Source: Druceiella hillmani (Eukaryota > Arthropoda > Insecta > Lepidoptera > Hepialidae). From it: DNA of 64,000 bases. How positions within the stretch are numbered: position 1 is the stretch's first letter; every line of letters begins with the position of its first letter. The notes under the pieces were generated by a model. It worked only from the letters and a program-made list of their open reading frames with translations. It was not told the origin of the DNA and made no database searches. Of the stretch, positions 11,352 through 22,960 are shown piece after piece. Made by a program: the position numbers and the translations under genes. Where the stretch lies: assembly GCA_039881145.1 (NCBI GenBank), contig JAYKKI010000009.1, forward strand, positions 13,657,001-13,721,000. The letters are read 5' to 3'.

Positions 11352-11576
11352 TCACGTATAAATAAAGTGGCGCTTTAGCTCAATGCTTTTGATACTTGCG
11401 CCTCTATATGTCAATTTTAGTAAAATATTTGTTTGATCTGTCATCTGAGCTTCATAATGGAATAAATAATGCGAAGACTTCGCACGGGTCACGCTAGTAG
11501 ATATTAATTGATCTACTGACATTTCAAATGCTTCTCGTGTTGTGCGAAAACCAAGACACTGTTCTATGTTTTCCAT
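11352..11576 (-). pseudogene. Possible copia-type gag fragment, uncertain
   Basis: A 74-codon minus frame reads GFRTTREAFE, then STSVTRAKS, then HYEAQMTD. The spacing resembles the part of copia-type gag (UBN2-like) where a conserved threonine/glutamate helix precedes an S-x-x-RA motif. It lies downstream of the decayed reverse transcriptase at 11.65-11.97 kb, which is the wrong order for a single copia element. It would therefore belong to a second, truncated element. A chance frame is equally plausible. Confidence 0.25.
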
Positions 11577-12836
11577 TCCTTTAACGTAACTTTTTCTTTT
11601 AGTCGATTCTTTATTAATAAGAATGTTAAGAAAACAAGAGTTATTTACTGAGGTAAAGAGTATCCTTTATTAAAATTCCTGCAATAAATACGTAGACCAG
11701 TCTCTAAAAGTACATAGTTTAGCTTTTGGTGTCATAGTCTTACTGCTTGTTTAAGGCGTACATGGATTTATTCAAGTGGCAGACTTTTTTCTTTGCTCAA
11801 AGTATAACGTCTGGGGTATTTATATTTCTTTATCTAGATCTCTATACAAACGCTATATTGGTATCCATTTTGTAAATATTAAATTTTCATTTTATAGTTA
11901 ATCTAGACAAATATCTAATGGACATATATTTAAATAGTCCATATTTTTCTTTTGTTCATAACCTTTAATGATTAGGCAGGTCTCATGACTTTCCTTCACT
12001 CGTTTGTCTTGTTGCTGTTTAAACCTTCATCAAAACTTTTTGGATCGTTATTCGGTAAACTTGGTGTGAATTCACTATTCGTACAAACGTATGACTTTTT
12101 CATAGATCTCTTGACTATGACGTGATCGTAAATTTAATCTAAATTCTGAAGAAGTGTCAAAGCTTTGATTTGGAATGACAGTTACATATTGGTCAACGAA
12201 CCTTCTACAATCTGAATTTAAAACATTTAAATTATTATCAATGTTATAATTTTCATTCCTATGATTTTCTTCAAGCCGATATCTAGTTAAAGATAACTCA
12301 ATTTTATTTTTATCGTCTCCGTCTTTCTGTTTTTATAAGTTTCTTACTTTTCTTTTAGGTTTTTTTTTCTGATGAAGCATCACAGATCACATTTCTTAAT
12401 TTCTGGAAATACTACAATATTCTGTTAATTATCTAGGAATACTACATCATTACTCAATAATCCTTTTCAGCTTTTTTTCAATAAATCTATGACTACTACA
12501 TCCCTACTCATTAACGCTTTTCGCTTCAATAAACCCTTTCATACAGTCTTAGTATCCAACAGAGATAACCTCAACAACATACTTAGAGGTAACAATAGAC
12601 TTACGTGATTTTTTATCTCATTTGTGTGTTTTTCTTTAGGTATGTCTACCATCACATTACACTGAACTGCACTACACTCGCATATGACTCAAGTCTGGTT
12701 GATTACTAATCCTTATCTCTTCAGTGGTGATATAAGAAAGGTTCTATATTGGCGAACCGTAAATGATATAGGCCTCTCTTATACAGCTTTACTGATATAG
12801 CTTCTGTCCATAAGTATTTTTACAAGTCATTATTTA

Positions 12837-13101
12837 CAATCAAATGAAAGTACTTGATGTAGTATTATTTCTACTTTCTTTAATTTCTTTACAACAACCT
12901 AGGTTTTGTTGTATTACAACATCTTCAGGTGGGATATTACCAAATATTTATCTTTGCTAATATCCCACCTGAAGATGTAATACAACGAAACCTAGGTCGT
13001 GGTAAAGAAATTAAAGAAAGTAGAAATAATACTACATCACGTAGTTTCATTTAATTGTGAATAACGAATTTATACAAAATAACCGCCAAATATATTCGAT
13101 A
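12837..13101 (+). mobile_element. Palindromic hammerhead element, copy 1 (265 bp)
   Basis: It comprises a near-complete palindrome followed by a unique 3' tail (ataacgaatttatac to atattcgata). It is flanked by a 12 bp target duplication at 12825-12836 and 13102-13113, identical except for one base (agtcattattta and agttattattta). It sits inside the decayed copia of 11.6-14.3 kb. The left arm has lost hammerhead core bases (GAAA is AAAA; GTCGTGG is GTTGTTG) and the right arm lacks three bases of stem II. This makes it older than the copies at 28.9 and 63.6 kb. Confidence 0.92.
12965..13002 (+). ncRNA. Hammerhead ribozyme-like motif, plus strand, stem II damaged
   Basis: CCAC, CUGAAGA, then an 11-nt stem II region shortened by three bases, GAAA, CC-UA-GG, UC and GUGG are all present. 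The core boxes and stem I are intact, but stem II can no longer form its 5 bp helix. It is probably inactive or weak. Confidence 0.6.
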
Positions 13102-14269
13102 AGTTATTATTTATTATCAAATATTTAGCAGACACAATCAATGTCTAGTTTATTCCTTCAGTTTTACGGGTTAGATGTTTAGTGCCATATTCCATTTTTT
13201 TTAATACTTAAACATTTTCTTCTTCTCCCATTATTATTTCTTAAAACCTTTATTTTTTTATTTACTTCCTTTTATAGACAATTTTTGAATTCGATAAAGT
13301 TGCCCAATATATTGAATACAGAAATCATTAAAAAGAGAAAATACTTAACTTGAATAGTTATTATGAAAATTTGTAACATACGTGTCATCACCAAAGGATG
13401 TAACTTGCATTGGATCACAAACATAGCTGTGGATATAACTATGGTACTTTTTCTGGAGACGATTGCCTAGTCTGCTTGCCTTCTATACGTAAAATACAAA
13501 TACAACTTTTTTCTGCTGCGACAATTTTATATCAATATAAACTTTGGTATTTTATTGACCTTATCAAAATATAAATGACCCATACACTGATATAATAAGT
13601 AGGTTTCAGTCTCTGCGTGTCATCAATAAGTTTAGAACAAGCTATTTTTGGTCCATTCTGATTATCCATTAAACGGCCATTTTTGTCAAATTTTACTTTA
13701 CAGCCATTTGGTATGATTTTACTGGCTGACAGTAAATTTAATTAGCAATTTTGGAATATATCGGACATTTTTTACGTTCCTTGCTTTGCTGCTACCATTC
13801 TATGTTGGTATTTGTGTGGTTACGGAAACTTCAATATATAACAATTCGCTGTAAGTAATTCTAATATTTCGTAGAGGTGGATCCATCTCAACTTCTACCC
13901 ATTTCTTAGTTATATTAATATAAACTGAGACGCTGCAATCCTTGTTCCAGTGCGTAAAATTATTTGACTCTATGGCCGAAAAATCTACTATGATACCATT
14001 ATTTTTATTAGTATCTTTTCATATCTTTTTTGTCGATAACTTTCCCTCATATTGCCATATTTATTACAATGAAAATACTATGGATATTTTGGTTTTGATG
14101 CATACTAACTTTTTGCAGGATCATTTCTGGAATTTACGTAAAATGCAGCAGTATTGGATTGTTTCACCTTTTGCATTAGTTTCTAATTAAATCAGCTCTA
14201 ATTTTTACTTCCCAATCATTTATTCCTATTATCATTAGTTGGTACTCATTAAATTAAACTGTTACCAAC

Positions 14270-15000
14270 AATTTAAACTTTAAATTATATATTTCTTAAT
14301 TTATGACCAGATGAGAAAATACCTAGTCTTTAATTCTTTAATTTCTTTTTAATGTAATGTTTACAGAAACTTTAAGAAAAACCAATCTTGCAACGTAAAC
14401 AAGAAACTTAAAATACCTTGATGACTTAAACCGTACCTTTATTACTGATATAACAACTTGAATATGAATATAATTTTTAGAATCCACTAAAAATATTAAA
14501 TTCTTCTTGACCTTTAAACGCTATTATGGGTTGATTAAACGATATTTACATTTTTGACACATCCTCATAATTCCTCGTTTCGTAAATGACCTTTTATAAT
14601 AAAACTCTAACCTATACAATTATTTGGACAAGAAATCTTTTTAGTTCATACCATGATTTTTTTCAATTTAAAGATGGCAAAAAATTATTTACTGCCATTT
14701 ATAAACTGAAACACAGGCTAGAGATTCGATAACTGACGAGTCTGATTAATCGCCCGGTGTAACTCTAATAGAGATGTTAAGCGGGCTAGCCGCTCCAATT
14801 TTCGCCCTTTTGTTTCTTAGGTAGGAAATTTGGATTCCTAATGTGCCGCATACAAAATTATGTACCGCACCCCATGATTTTTGTTTTCAGCGTCCTTAAA
14901 AAAAATCGATGGCACTTACATTTGGAACACACGTGAAACCTTGGAATACTTTTGGACCACACTCTTCCCTTTTGATGACTCTGGCCTCCATACTATTTAA
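14270..15000. other. AT-rich stretch, no recognised feature
   Basis: It may include remnants of copia gag at its left end. The frames are short and stop-rich. From about 14,740 the GC content rises towards the LINE remnant. Confidence 0.4.
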
Positions 15001-16920
15001 CAGTGAATAATTAGGAGCAATTCCAGCATATCGTTATTTAACAGAAGTAGTTTCGACCCGGAAATATGCCACTCGGAGATATATGATTTGTTAAGAAACT
15101 GGACTCGGAAAAGGCTTCATTTATCCATCGATAACAAACTTCCAAAAAAATGGTATGGGAAGCCGCTTCGTGCAAGGTCTTGGTAACCTTCAATTGCTGC
15201 CTCTAAAAAGGTCACTTTAGAACGATCTGGAAAGTGGGGAAACTTAAAGCAATCCGAAGAGTAACAGGAGATTACCTAGTGATTCGAAGTTTTACAGGCT
15301 CATTACACTCTTTTCGGCCTTTGGGAAGTTGCTTGAGCAAATATGGGAAAGGTGTTTGTTAGCGTAAATATTTTGATTGCCGGGGTCTTCTATTTAATTC
15401 AGTTTTTAACCTGGAGCGTCCAAAATAAATGCGATTTCTGCCGTTTTGTCCTCGATAGAAGCGTGTCCAGAAAAATACCAACTCGGAATTTTCTTGGACA
15501 TCTCCGGTGCGTTTGATAATGCCTGGTAGTCTTTCATTTTGACAGTGCTGGAGAACCGGAGGTATCAGAGGTCCTCCGTGGAATAATGAGCAATTACTAT
15601 TGTGATCAGGTTGTCAAATTACAGGACGGAGATATCACATTGAAGAAAACGTTGACCAGGGGATCGGTCCTCGGTCCTATTCTGTGGAATGTAACGTTCG
15701 ATAATATAATCGTGATACCCACTCGGGAATGCGGAATCATCGTCTATGCTGATAGTGCTCTGCTGATGATCGGAGGAGCGAGCAGAAGAGTAATAGAGAA
15801 TTGGGGGTCCGACCACCTCGTCAGATTATTAGAATGGGATACTAAGAGTAAGCTCAGCTTTGCCCGCCAATAATTTTAGGCTATCCTATTCAAGGGCAGA
15901 CTGGCGAGGGAGCCAACTGTGAAAATGGGCGGGTCCAGCATCGGCATGCCAGACTGAGTAACGTACTTAGGTATGGTACTTGATTCCAAGCGCAGCTTTA
16001 CGATATATGCGCCGTACATTGGTGAGGGCTTGGGTTACCTTCCATACCATGGTCCGGCTTGCCGGTGCCAGTTGGAGACTGAAAAGTAATGTATACGGTA
16101 ATAAACTAATGTATACGGTAATATACGACTAACTTATGTGCCTTCGGTATTGGCTGCCTGGTGCGACTCGGTCTAACAAGTTTGAAGTCGCAGCGTGCGC
16201 CGTTTATGGCCCTGACCAAAGTATATAGTACCTGCACAATGCCTGCATTGCCAATTTTTGCGGGACTCTTGCCTACTGATGTTGCGATTATAGAACATGC
16301 AACCAATTTTTAGTAGGCACGAGAAAGTAATTGTGATGCAGAATGACTTCATTTTGAGTTTCAATGCATGTATGTAGTACAAGAAAAAGACGCATTTTTG
16401 AGATCATTTGTGCTCACAGGCAGACTAGATGGTCTTCGCTGAATTTCAAAGGCAAAACTACTAGAAAATGTTTCACCACTATCTCTGAGCGAATCGAGAA
16501 GGCCTGGCTTAAACCTGACGCCGCAACTTCTTACAGGACATGGCGTCTTCCGCGAAAAATTACATAGATCCCCACTTAGAGACAGCCTAAACAGTTACGA
16601 GACCCAAAATATAGAACACATTTTGAGTAACTTCGGAGAGTATGACAATGTGTGCAGAGTTTTATTGGAGAGCATGCGTCGCGAAAGTAGAGTAGAAGTA
16701 GGTGGTTTTTTAAAACGTGGTTCCTTTGGTCATCGGGACTTGGTTGAAAGTGGACCGAGTTTTGAGTCATTTAGGACGTTCACTACAAGCGTTCTTGAAA
16801 AAACTAAGGGGCAAAATAACCCTTTGCGTAAGGACATTCTCTAATTATGTTGGGTGGAACCGCTTGATGATAAACACGGGCACTTTTAGACGACCTTCGA
16901 AAGTCTCTTCATTTGTATGA
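15000..16920 (+). pseudogene. R1-clade LINE reverse transcriptase remnant
   Basis: This is a GC-richer island. Translation in changing frames gives the R1-type reverse transcriptase order. A FYRLITLFSAFGKLLE block lies at about 15,290. A DISGAFDN-like block lies at about 15,500. The ORF at 15586-15873 has DGDITLKKTLTRGSVLGPIL then VYADSALLM. A KFEVAACAVYGPDQS block lies near 16,180. A C-terminal HGVFREK-like region with a VLLESMRRESRVE motif lies at 16,540-16,720. The catalytic YADD is YADS here, so the enzyme would be dead even without the frameshifts. The endonuclease domain was not found, consistent with 5' truncation. Confidence 0.85.
16088..16127 (+). repeat. 20 bp direct duplication inside the LINE remnant
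   Basis: Two adjacent copies of a 20 bp unit containing aatgtatacggtaata occur. This is a small slippage-type duplication that breaks the reading frame. Confidence 0.8.
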
Positions 16921-16929
16921 GGGGGTTGT

Positions 16930-17830
16930 TATCATCATATTTGGCTCATGCAACTATTGAAATGACCTAGATGATTTGGTGTTACACCATTTTTGTATTT
17001 AAAATAGTAATCGGAGTGATAGGTAAAAAATTATCTAAAGTTTTAAAAAATTATTCCTGCATTAGATATTTAATATTTTTCTAAAATCGTTGGCCCATAC
17101 TAATTTTTCTTTATTTTCTTATAATAATTAATAGAATGCAAACCTCCAAACACAACAAGTACACTGCCATACAATTGACCTCACATGTTAGCGATTCTGA
17201 GGAAAATTAAGCGACTAACAGCTATAAGTGATACCTGATTTTGTACAAGTTTGGCCGTAATTTTATTTGTAATGGGAAATTATACGTCATAAAACATGAA
17301 CCTGTAAAAAATAAATGCCGCAAAGATAAAATTGTTAAATTTAGATAATCTCGTTAGCAGAATATAAAAGTGTAAATTCTCATTACGACTTCGATTATAT
17401 TATACTAGTACTAATTTTATTTAATTCCATTATATTTTGATTTATTTGTTACTAATAATTTGCCTAACATAAACTGAATGCTGACAAACTTAGTAATAAA
17501 CATGCTTAACTTGGAGATATATTTGTTAATTTTCTACTAATTATATCATTCAAACTAATTGTGTATATTCTAAGACGTAAAGCGTTCGGAAATACAAGTA
17601 CACACAACGAGAAAGTTTCGATCACGAAACGTAAATAGCTGATTAAGAAATTGCGGAAGAATATCATACACTATCTACAAGTTATCCTCTAAAAGACAAA
17701 AAGATCTAACAAACTCGTGAAATCATGTTGAAAATTGATATTCTCCACACATATAATTCAGTTATATTTGTATTTGTGTCCACACTCTAAAATTTCAAAA
17801 TATTAAAAATGCATTTTATAGGCAACTTAG
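16930..17830. other. AT-rich stretch; 5' flank of an A module
   Basis: No gene was seen. The 17,640-17,760 part (tatcctctaaaagac) matches the flank of other A modules at 1,540 and 57,450. Confidence 0.45.
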
Positions 17831-17837
17831 AAACAAG

Positions 17838-18045
17838 AGTACGACACTGCAAAAGGTGTACACCAAGTTTAATTGCGAAGGAAAATGAGGCAAGTTGCGC
17901 TGGCGAGAGTAATAAACTTAACAGTGCCGTACACTCGAATGTAAAATTACGAGCCTCCGAAAACTGAGGATCTTACCTAAATGTTAAGTTTACTAAACTT
18001 ATTTGGTTAAATGTACATTCCTAGCATCTATACTGATTTTTTCGA
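17838..18045 (+). repeat. A module, copy 2
   Basis: It contains acgacactgcaaaaggtgta, caagtttaattgcgaaggaa, then gcgctggcgagagtaataaa, cttaacagtgccgtacactcg, then ttaagtttactaaactta and gtacattcctagcatctatac. It matches the A copies at 1.8, 22.5 and 57.6 kb. Confidence 0.8.
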
Positions 18046-18049
18046 TCAT

Positions 18050-18995
18050 GCGAACAATTTAAAAAAATTTGTTCTTTGCAATTTCTTGCAAAATCGTTTG
18101 GAGCCGGGAAAATCTTTTATACTAAATATTGTAAAAAATACATTAATTTTATACATAACATCCATGCTAGTATTCGTTTAAGTCTTTTTAGATAATTAAA
18201 TAATTGTGTATCGAACCATAATTAAATTACGCTAAATACACAATACAAATTACGCTAAAACTATTGACTCTATTGCGCCTCGTGTATTTGACTTTATTTC
18301 GTCTTTATATTGGATCTTCATCTAATAAGATACCACATCATATCTACAGAATTGAAAGTCAATAAACTACAGAATACAGTACGATCTTGCATATGAAATC
18401 TGCTACTGTGTGATTTGCTACCTACTTTTTAGTTTTGTAGTTTTCTATTGCCAACAAAATTTAATGTTCCCGCTTTAAAATAAAGTGGGAAAATTGTTAA
18501 ATGTTCATAAAAACTACAAGGTTTGTTACTAATATTAATTCCACGTATGTTAGAAAGAATTTTGCAATGATTTGTCGACATCTCTTAGTGTAGCCAAATA
18601 TAGTAAACATACCTTTTATGCACACCGGAAGTATTAAATATACCTAGTCGTATTACATGTATATGTACCGTAACTCTATCGGAGTAAATATTCCTCTCCT
18701 TTGATCTAATAAAATATAAAGATGTCAGTTTCATTACGAGTCGCTTTATAACGCGAGTCGCTTTATAAAATAATATTGTCTGAACATATCATTGAAATAT
18801 GTTTCTGATTATTAATTATTAAAATATACTAATAATAATTTATTTCGTTTGGGACCAGTGAAAGTGCCTTCTCTAGATGATGGCAAATTTTGGTTATTTG
18901 ACGGATTGAGAGATAGCGCCCTCGCAGTAGAGCAAACGGGTGAACCTTAAAATTGTACTTAGCATAAAATATTTAGCATACCTTTACAAAATATT
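18050..18995. other. AT-rich stretch with no recognised feature
   Basis: Only short frames occur. There is a local direct duplication of gagtcgctttataa near 18,738-18,770. Confidence 0.4.
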
Positions 18996-18999
18996 CTGT

Positions 19000-19260
19000 A
19001 AATTCCAAGTTGATTTAGCAAGAATGGGTATTAGATCAAAATTATGAATGAGTATTAGAGCAAAAGCAATTTCCAGCATGCAGTTGTCGAAATCTGAAAA
19101 TTGATATTCATGCAAGATATACTCTGTTGCATACTTGGTATAAAAAGTTGCAAATGTAATTGTACTTAGATTGAACTTTAAAGAGAATAGTTGTAACTAC
19201 ATCAATGGCTTCTGTTCAAAAGTTATTAAACTCTGGCGCCCGATTCTAAGGACACTCTAT
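19000..19260 (+). repeat. C module start, copy 1
   Basis: tatgcaagat, then ttggtataaaaagttgcaaatg, then aattgtacttagattgaactt aligns with 23,150-23,210, 52,900-53,040 and 60,300-60,370, where the same string precedes an E-type or C-type block. Confidence 0.5.
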
Positions 19261-19269
19261 TTAATTAGA

Positions 19270-19940
19270 ATCAATAATAACTGATTTTTTTATTCAACAT
19301 CTCAAATTACATTTCAGAAGAACCTGTTTAAATTACTTAGCTAATTTCTTCGTGATGCCATAACAAACATAAAATTAGAGGAATTATGAAATGAAAAATT
19401 CTTTAAAAAATTATATTGAGAAAAAAAGGGCAGACATTAATTTAAACCTCAACCTTGTCCCAGTGGAAGTTTAATTCAAATCGGTCCATTGTTTTTACAT
19501 GCTGCTGTTTTCTTTCCGGCCACAAATACGCTAATGACATATAATTTTTCATAAGTACTCCATGTATGAGTCGGTCGAAATCAATTTCGCGTTTTGATAT
19601 TGATAACTTTTAAAAATATTAATAATTAAATTTAGTTTCTGTTGCGTTATTATTACTGCCACAAACATCTAATTTTTTGACAAAATATATAAAAATACTT
19701 TGTTTAAGAAATTTAAAAAAAAAAATGATTTCCGGTCAGCACACGTTTATCAATTTAACAAAAAACAAAAACAAAATTTTGTTTTTTTTGGTTCTTTCTT
19801 TTGTTCAATTTGGACACAGCTAATTTTTTGCTTGTTAATATACGGGCCATAAGCAATGACTGCAAAATTATGTAGGAAATACTCTTGAATAAAAAATAGT
19901 GAGATATGGACATCGTACTACGGCAATCTCAAAGAAGATG
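19270..19940. other. AT-rich stretch with no recognised feature
   Basis: No repeat or coding signal was recognised. Confidence 0.4.
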
Positions 19941-19944
19941 TGAA

Positions 19945-20250
19945 TTGGAAGACAAAACTTATCTTATTAAATGAAGGAAAAGCCAACGCCCGACGTTCAA
20001 CACCAGTCAAACTATACTTGATGCAAGTTTATGTGTTATGATGCTGCGGTTTATTAAATATAGACGAGAGTCGGGACGGATGTTGGTGGAAGGCGGTCGG
20101 TGGCTGAAAGTGTCGCTTAAGTTTATTATTAGAACGAGATTGTGTAGTAGCGCGAATAGAGAAGTTATTAAACGATGCGTAACTACAAGAAAGTAAAGGG
20201 CTGCTCTGCACAAAGTAATCTTTCCTAATTTGAAATATAACCTCTGCATG
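19945..20250 (+). repeat. E module, copy 3
   Basis: It contains ttaaatgaaggaaaagcc, then cgttcaacaccagtcaaact, then atgctgcggtttattaaat, gacgagagtcggga, gcggtcggtggctg, then gtttattattagaacgagat, gcgcgaatagagaagttatt and attaaacgatgcg. It is one of the best-preserved E copies and is clearly related to 53,708-53,870. Confidence 0.8.
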
Positions 20251-20259
20251 TATAGTGTT

Positions 20260-22445
20260 TCCTGCTTTTCATATTATAAGTAAACAAAATTACGTGTGCT
20301 TACCATAAATGATGTTAGGCGATGTAGTAATTTGGCACGGGCCAACTATTGGCGACAAAAAAATAGATCTTACCTAACCTTGAAAATGTTGTCAGTAATG
20401 ATGGTTAAATAGCGTTCACTGCCCCATTTTAACATAATGTACTTTACGAAGCATATTTAATTGTTTCTAACTGAAACTGAAGTTAAAAATGGAAAATTTT
20501 GAATGATAAATCTTTGTTAATGATTCTTATAAACCATGTATGTTAAAATACATGCCCTATACTAATTACAGTCGTCATTGCTGAACACAGATTATGAATG
20601 AGTTTATACTCTTTATCTATATAAATAGTCAATAAACATATTTGTCGCCGATAATGAATCAATAAATTTAAATACCACAAAACAGCACAAATTTTGCATT
20701 CATTCTTTACAAAAACCAGGACCATAATTATATAAATATTTGTTTTTCAGTATTTATTTTATATGAAATTGACTACAAATTATACATAAAAATTGTTTCA
20801 GTTTTTTCAATTGATGAAAATTTTCAACTTTCTATTATATTAATTTTGAATTAATGATAATAATTGAATATTAGGCAAGAAAATCTTCTAAAATCAATAT
20901 TAATTTTAAATTTAATTTTTTCTGCATAATTTGCTTAGTTATTTCACATTATTTTGGTTTTCAATTTATTATTAGATTCTATGCGCTCAATAAATATATT
21001 AATACATATGTTAATAATAAAAGACACGACTGCTTTCCCACTTAATAACAAAAAAAACACTCAATCCTGCCAACTACAAATTATAAACTAAATCTTTTCT
21101 TTAATTGTATATTTTTTATTACAAATCGTTTATGTATTTACAATCCTTTTCACTTATTTCAAATGTTTGGTCTTTCAGGTTTTTATTCCTATTTGTTCAC
21201 CCTTATTGATTTAAACTTATTTTTCTTTGGTTTCATTTTTTAATGTAATTTGTGGTTAAATTTTAGAATATTTTCCTTTATTTTATTACTTTTCTGTATT
21301 TTAAATTCAATGTTTTCGGGTATGTCCTTTTACATATAAATTCGTGTTGTTATTTGCAAATCCCTTTTAGTTTTGTCTTTGTATTTATAAAAAATGACAT
21401 TTTCACTGTTTCTGAAATTTGTTCTTTACTAATTGTTTAAGTATAGAAAAATATCTTAAGGTAAAGATTTCAAGATCAATTTTCATGGTTGAATTTAAAA
21501 ATGGATTTTTAAAGTTAAACTAAATATTTTTGTTCAAATTAATGACATTAAATGAATGAGATGACGCTATCTTTTAATAATTTTGTAAATTTGTATTATT
21601 TTTCAATTTATTTTTCTTATTATACATTTGTTAACTGTTTAGTATCTAGTTATATATATGAAGTTATAATAGTGAAAAAAATATTTAGGAATCTAAAAAA
21701 TTATTACTCTGTGAGCAAATTTTTTCAAAGTATTTTTTTTTTATTAAAATAATTGTGTTATTCTAAAGAAAAACATGAGCAAACTTGCATTTCGGCCAAA
21801 TTAAACTTGTTCTGAATTTTTCTTTCTGTTATATATGCAATTGACAGCCACAACTAGACAAGTACTACGAATTTGAGAGCAACTTAATTGTGTCATACGT
21901 CATGGAAACTGAAAGAAAACAAAGCCACAAAAAACGACCCACTACTCAACGAGGTATAAAGATAAACTTATTAGCAGAATACGAAACAACAAACTCTCAA
22001 TATTCCTTCAAAATTGCTACAATTGAGTTGTAATTTGTTGTATTTGGCGTCATTAATTCTAACGAAGTAATAATAAACTCGATCATGATTATGTTGAGCT
22101 TTAGCACAAACTTATTAAGGTCCTTCAAGTTCATGTATCAAAATAACTACATCGCTCAAATTCACTGCCTATACTCCATGAAACAACGCCTTAAAGAATG
22201 AAAAGTACTCCCAATATGTAGAACTTTTTAATATGAAACCAATAAATCTATGTACATAATAAATTGATAAGTTGTGGATTACGATTATTCACTACTTTGA
22301 TATTGTCTTTCAAAGGCATAAAAATCTCTAACAAACTGATAATTCTATATATAAATAATCCTATAGAGAAATATTCTGTTCTAAAGACGTAATATGGGTA
22401 TGTTTTGTATTTGAGTTCATTCTGTAAATTTCCACAATCGTAAAA
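20260..22445. other. Long AT-rich stretch with no recognised feature
   Basis: About 2.2 kb is very poor in G and C, with homopolymer-like T and A tracts. No domain, RNA gene or transposon signature was recognised in either strand. Confidence 0.45.
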
Positions 22446-22459
22446 GGCATTTAATAATC

Positions 22460-22670
22460 CACTAGTAAACGAAAACGTGACACTGTTAAAGTTATACTCC
22501 AAGTTTAATTGCGAAGGGACGTGACGTATCATGGGACGTGATACGTAACGGACGAATAACAGATTTAACAGCACGATACACTCAGAAGCAAAATTGTGAC
22601 AATCTTGTTAGAATACTTCGCGCATTTTACATAATGGTTTGTTATTGAACCAATGTAGTTATTTATACAA
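22460..22670 (+). repeat. A module, copy 3
   Basis: It contains aacgtgacactgttaaagtta, ccaagtttaattgcgaaggga, cgtgacgtatcatgggacgtg, aacagatttaacagcacgata, then gcaaaattgtgacaatcttg and ttagaatacttcgc. It is very close to 57,995-58,215. Confidence 0.85.
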
Positions 22671-22784
22671 ACTATCCATGTACTGTTCATACTATCGTAG
22701 CATTCATACTGTATTTTTTCTAATATGTCAGTTACAAATTATAATAAGAATAATAAAACATATGCTTGCGCGATATTACACAAA

Positions 22785-22960
22785 GATTTTGTGGATACAC
22801 TTAACCAAAATAAGTGACTTACAAACATGAATACAGTCACCTACAGTATGTAAATTTAAAAGTTTAATGTTAACGGAAAGTGAAATATCACGAGAGAGGT
22901 GACATTATAAATCCCCTGCTGTATGGATAATGTACAACTTAACGATACAGTAACCCCGGC
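22785..22960 (+). repeat. B module (diverged A), copy 2
   Basis: It contains aaagattttgtggatacactt, then aaaagtttaatgttaacgga, then gtgaaatatcacgag, then tgctgtatggataatgtaca and acttaacgatacag. It is collinear with 59,590-59,780. Confidence 0.75.

Larger units (their letters stand above)
11640..14260 (-). pseudogene. Decayed Ty1/copia gag-pol (copy 3), minus strand
   Basis: Read from high to low coordinates, a copia polyprotein is recognisable through frameshifts. A degenerate zinc knuckle followed by YRQKRYEK lies near 14,050. The pre-integrase stretch near 13,620-13,710 reads GCKVKFDKNGRLMDNQNG. The integrase zinc-finger end near 13,490 reads EGKQTRQS, then CDPMQVTSFGDD near 13,400. Reverse transcriptase remnants near 11,690-11,970 read IKGYEQKKNMDYL, then a KEIYI-like string, then KKVCHLNKSMYALNKQ. 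Stops are frequent. The palindromic element at 12,837-13,101 is inserted in the middle of this relic. RNase H and LTRs were not found. Confidence 0.8.

Noticed and set aside
13942..14190. An 82-codon plus-strand ORF
   Set aside because: It lies antisense to the decayed copia gag zinc-knuckle region and has no recognisable domain.
22248..22574. A 108-codon minus-strand ORF
   Set aside because: It overlaps the A module, is not conserved in other A copies and shows no domain.
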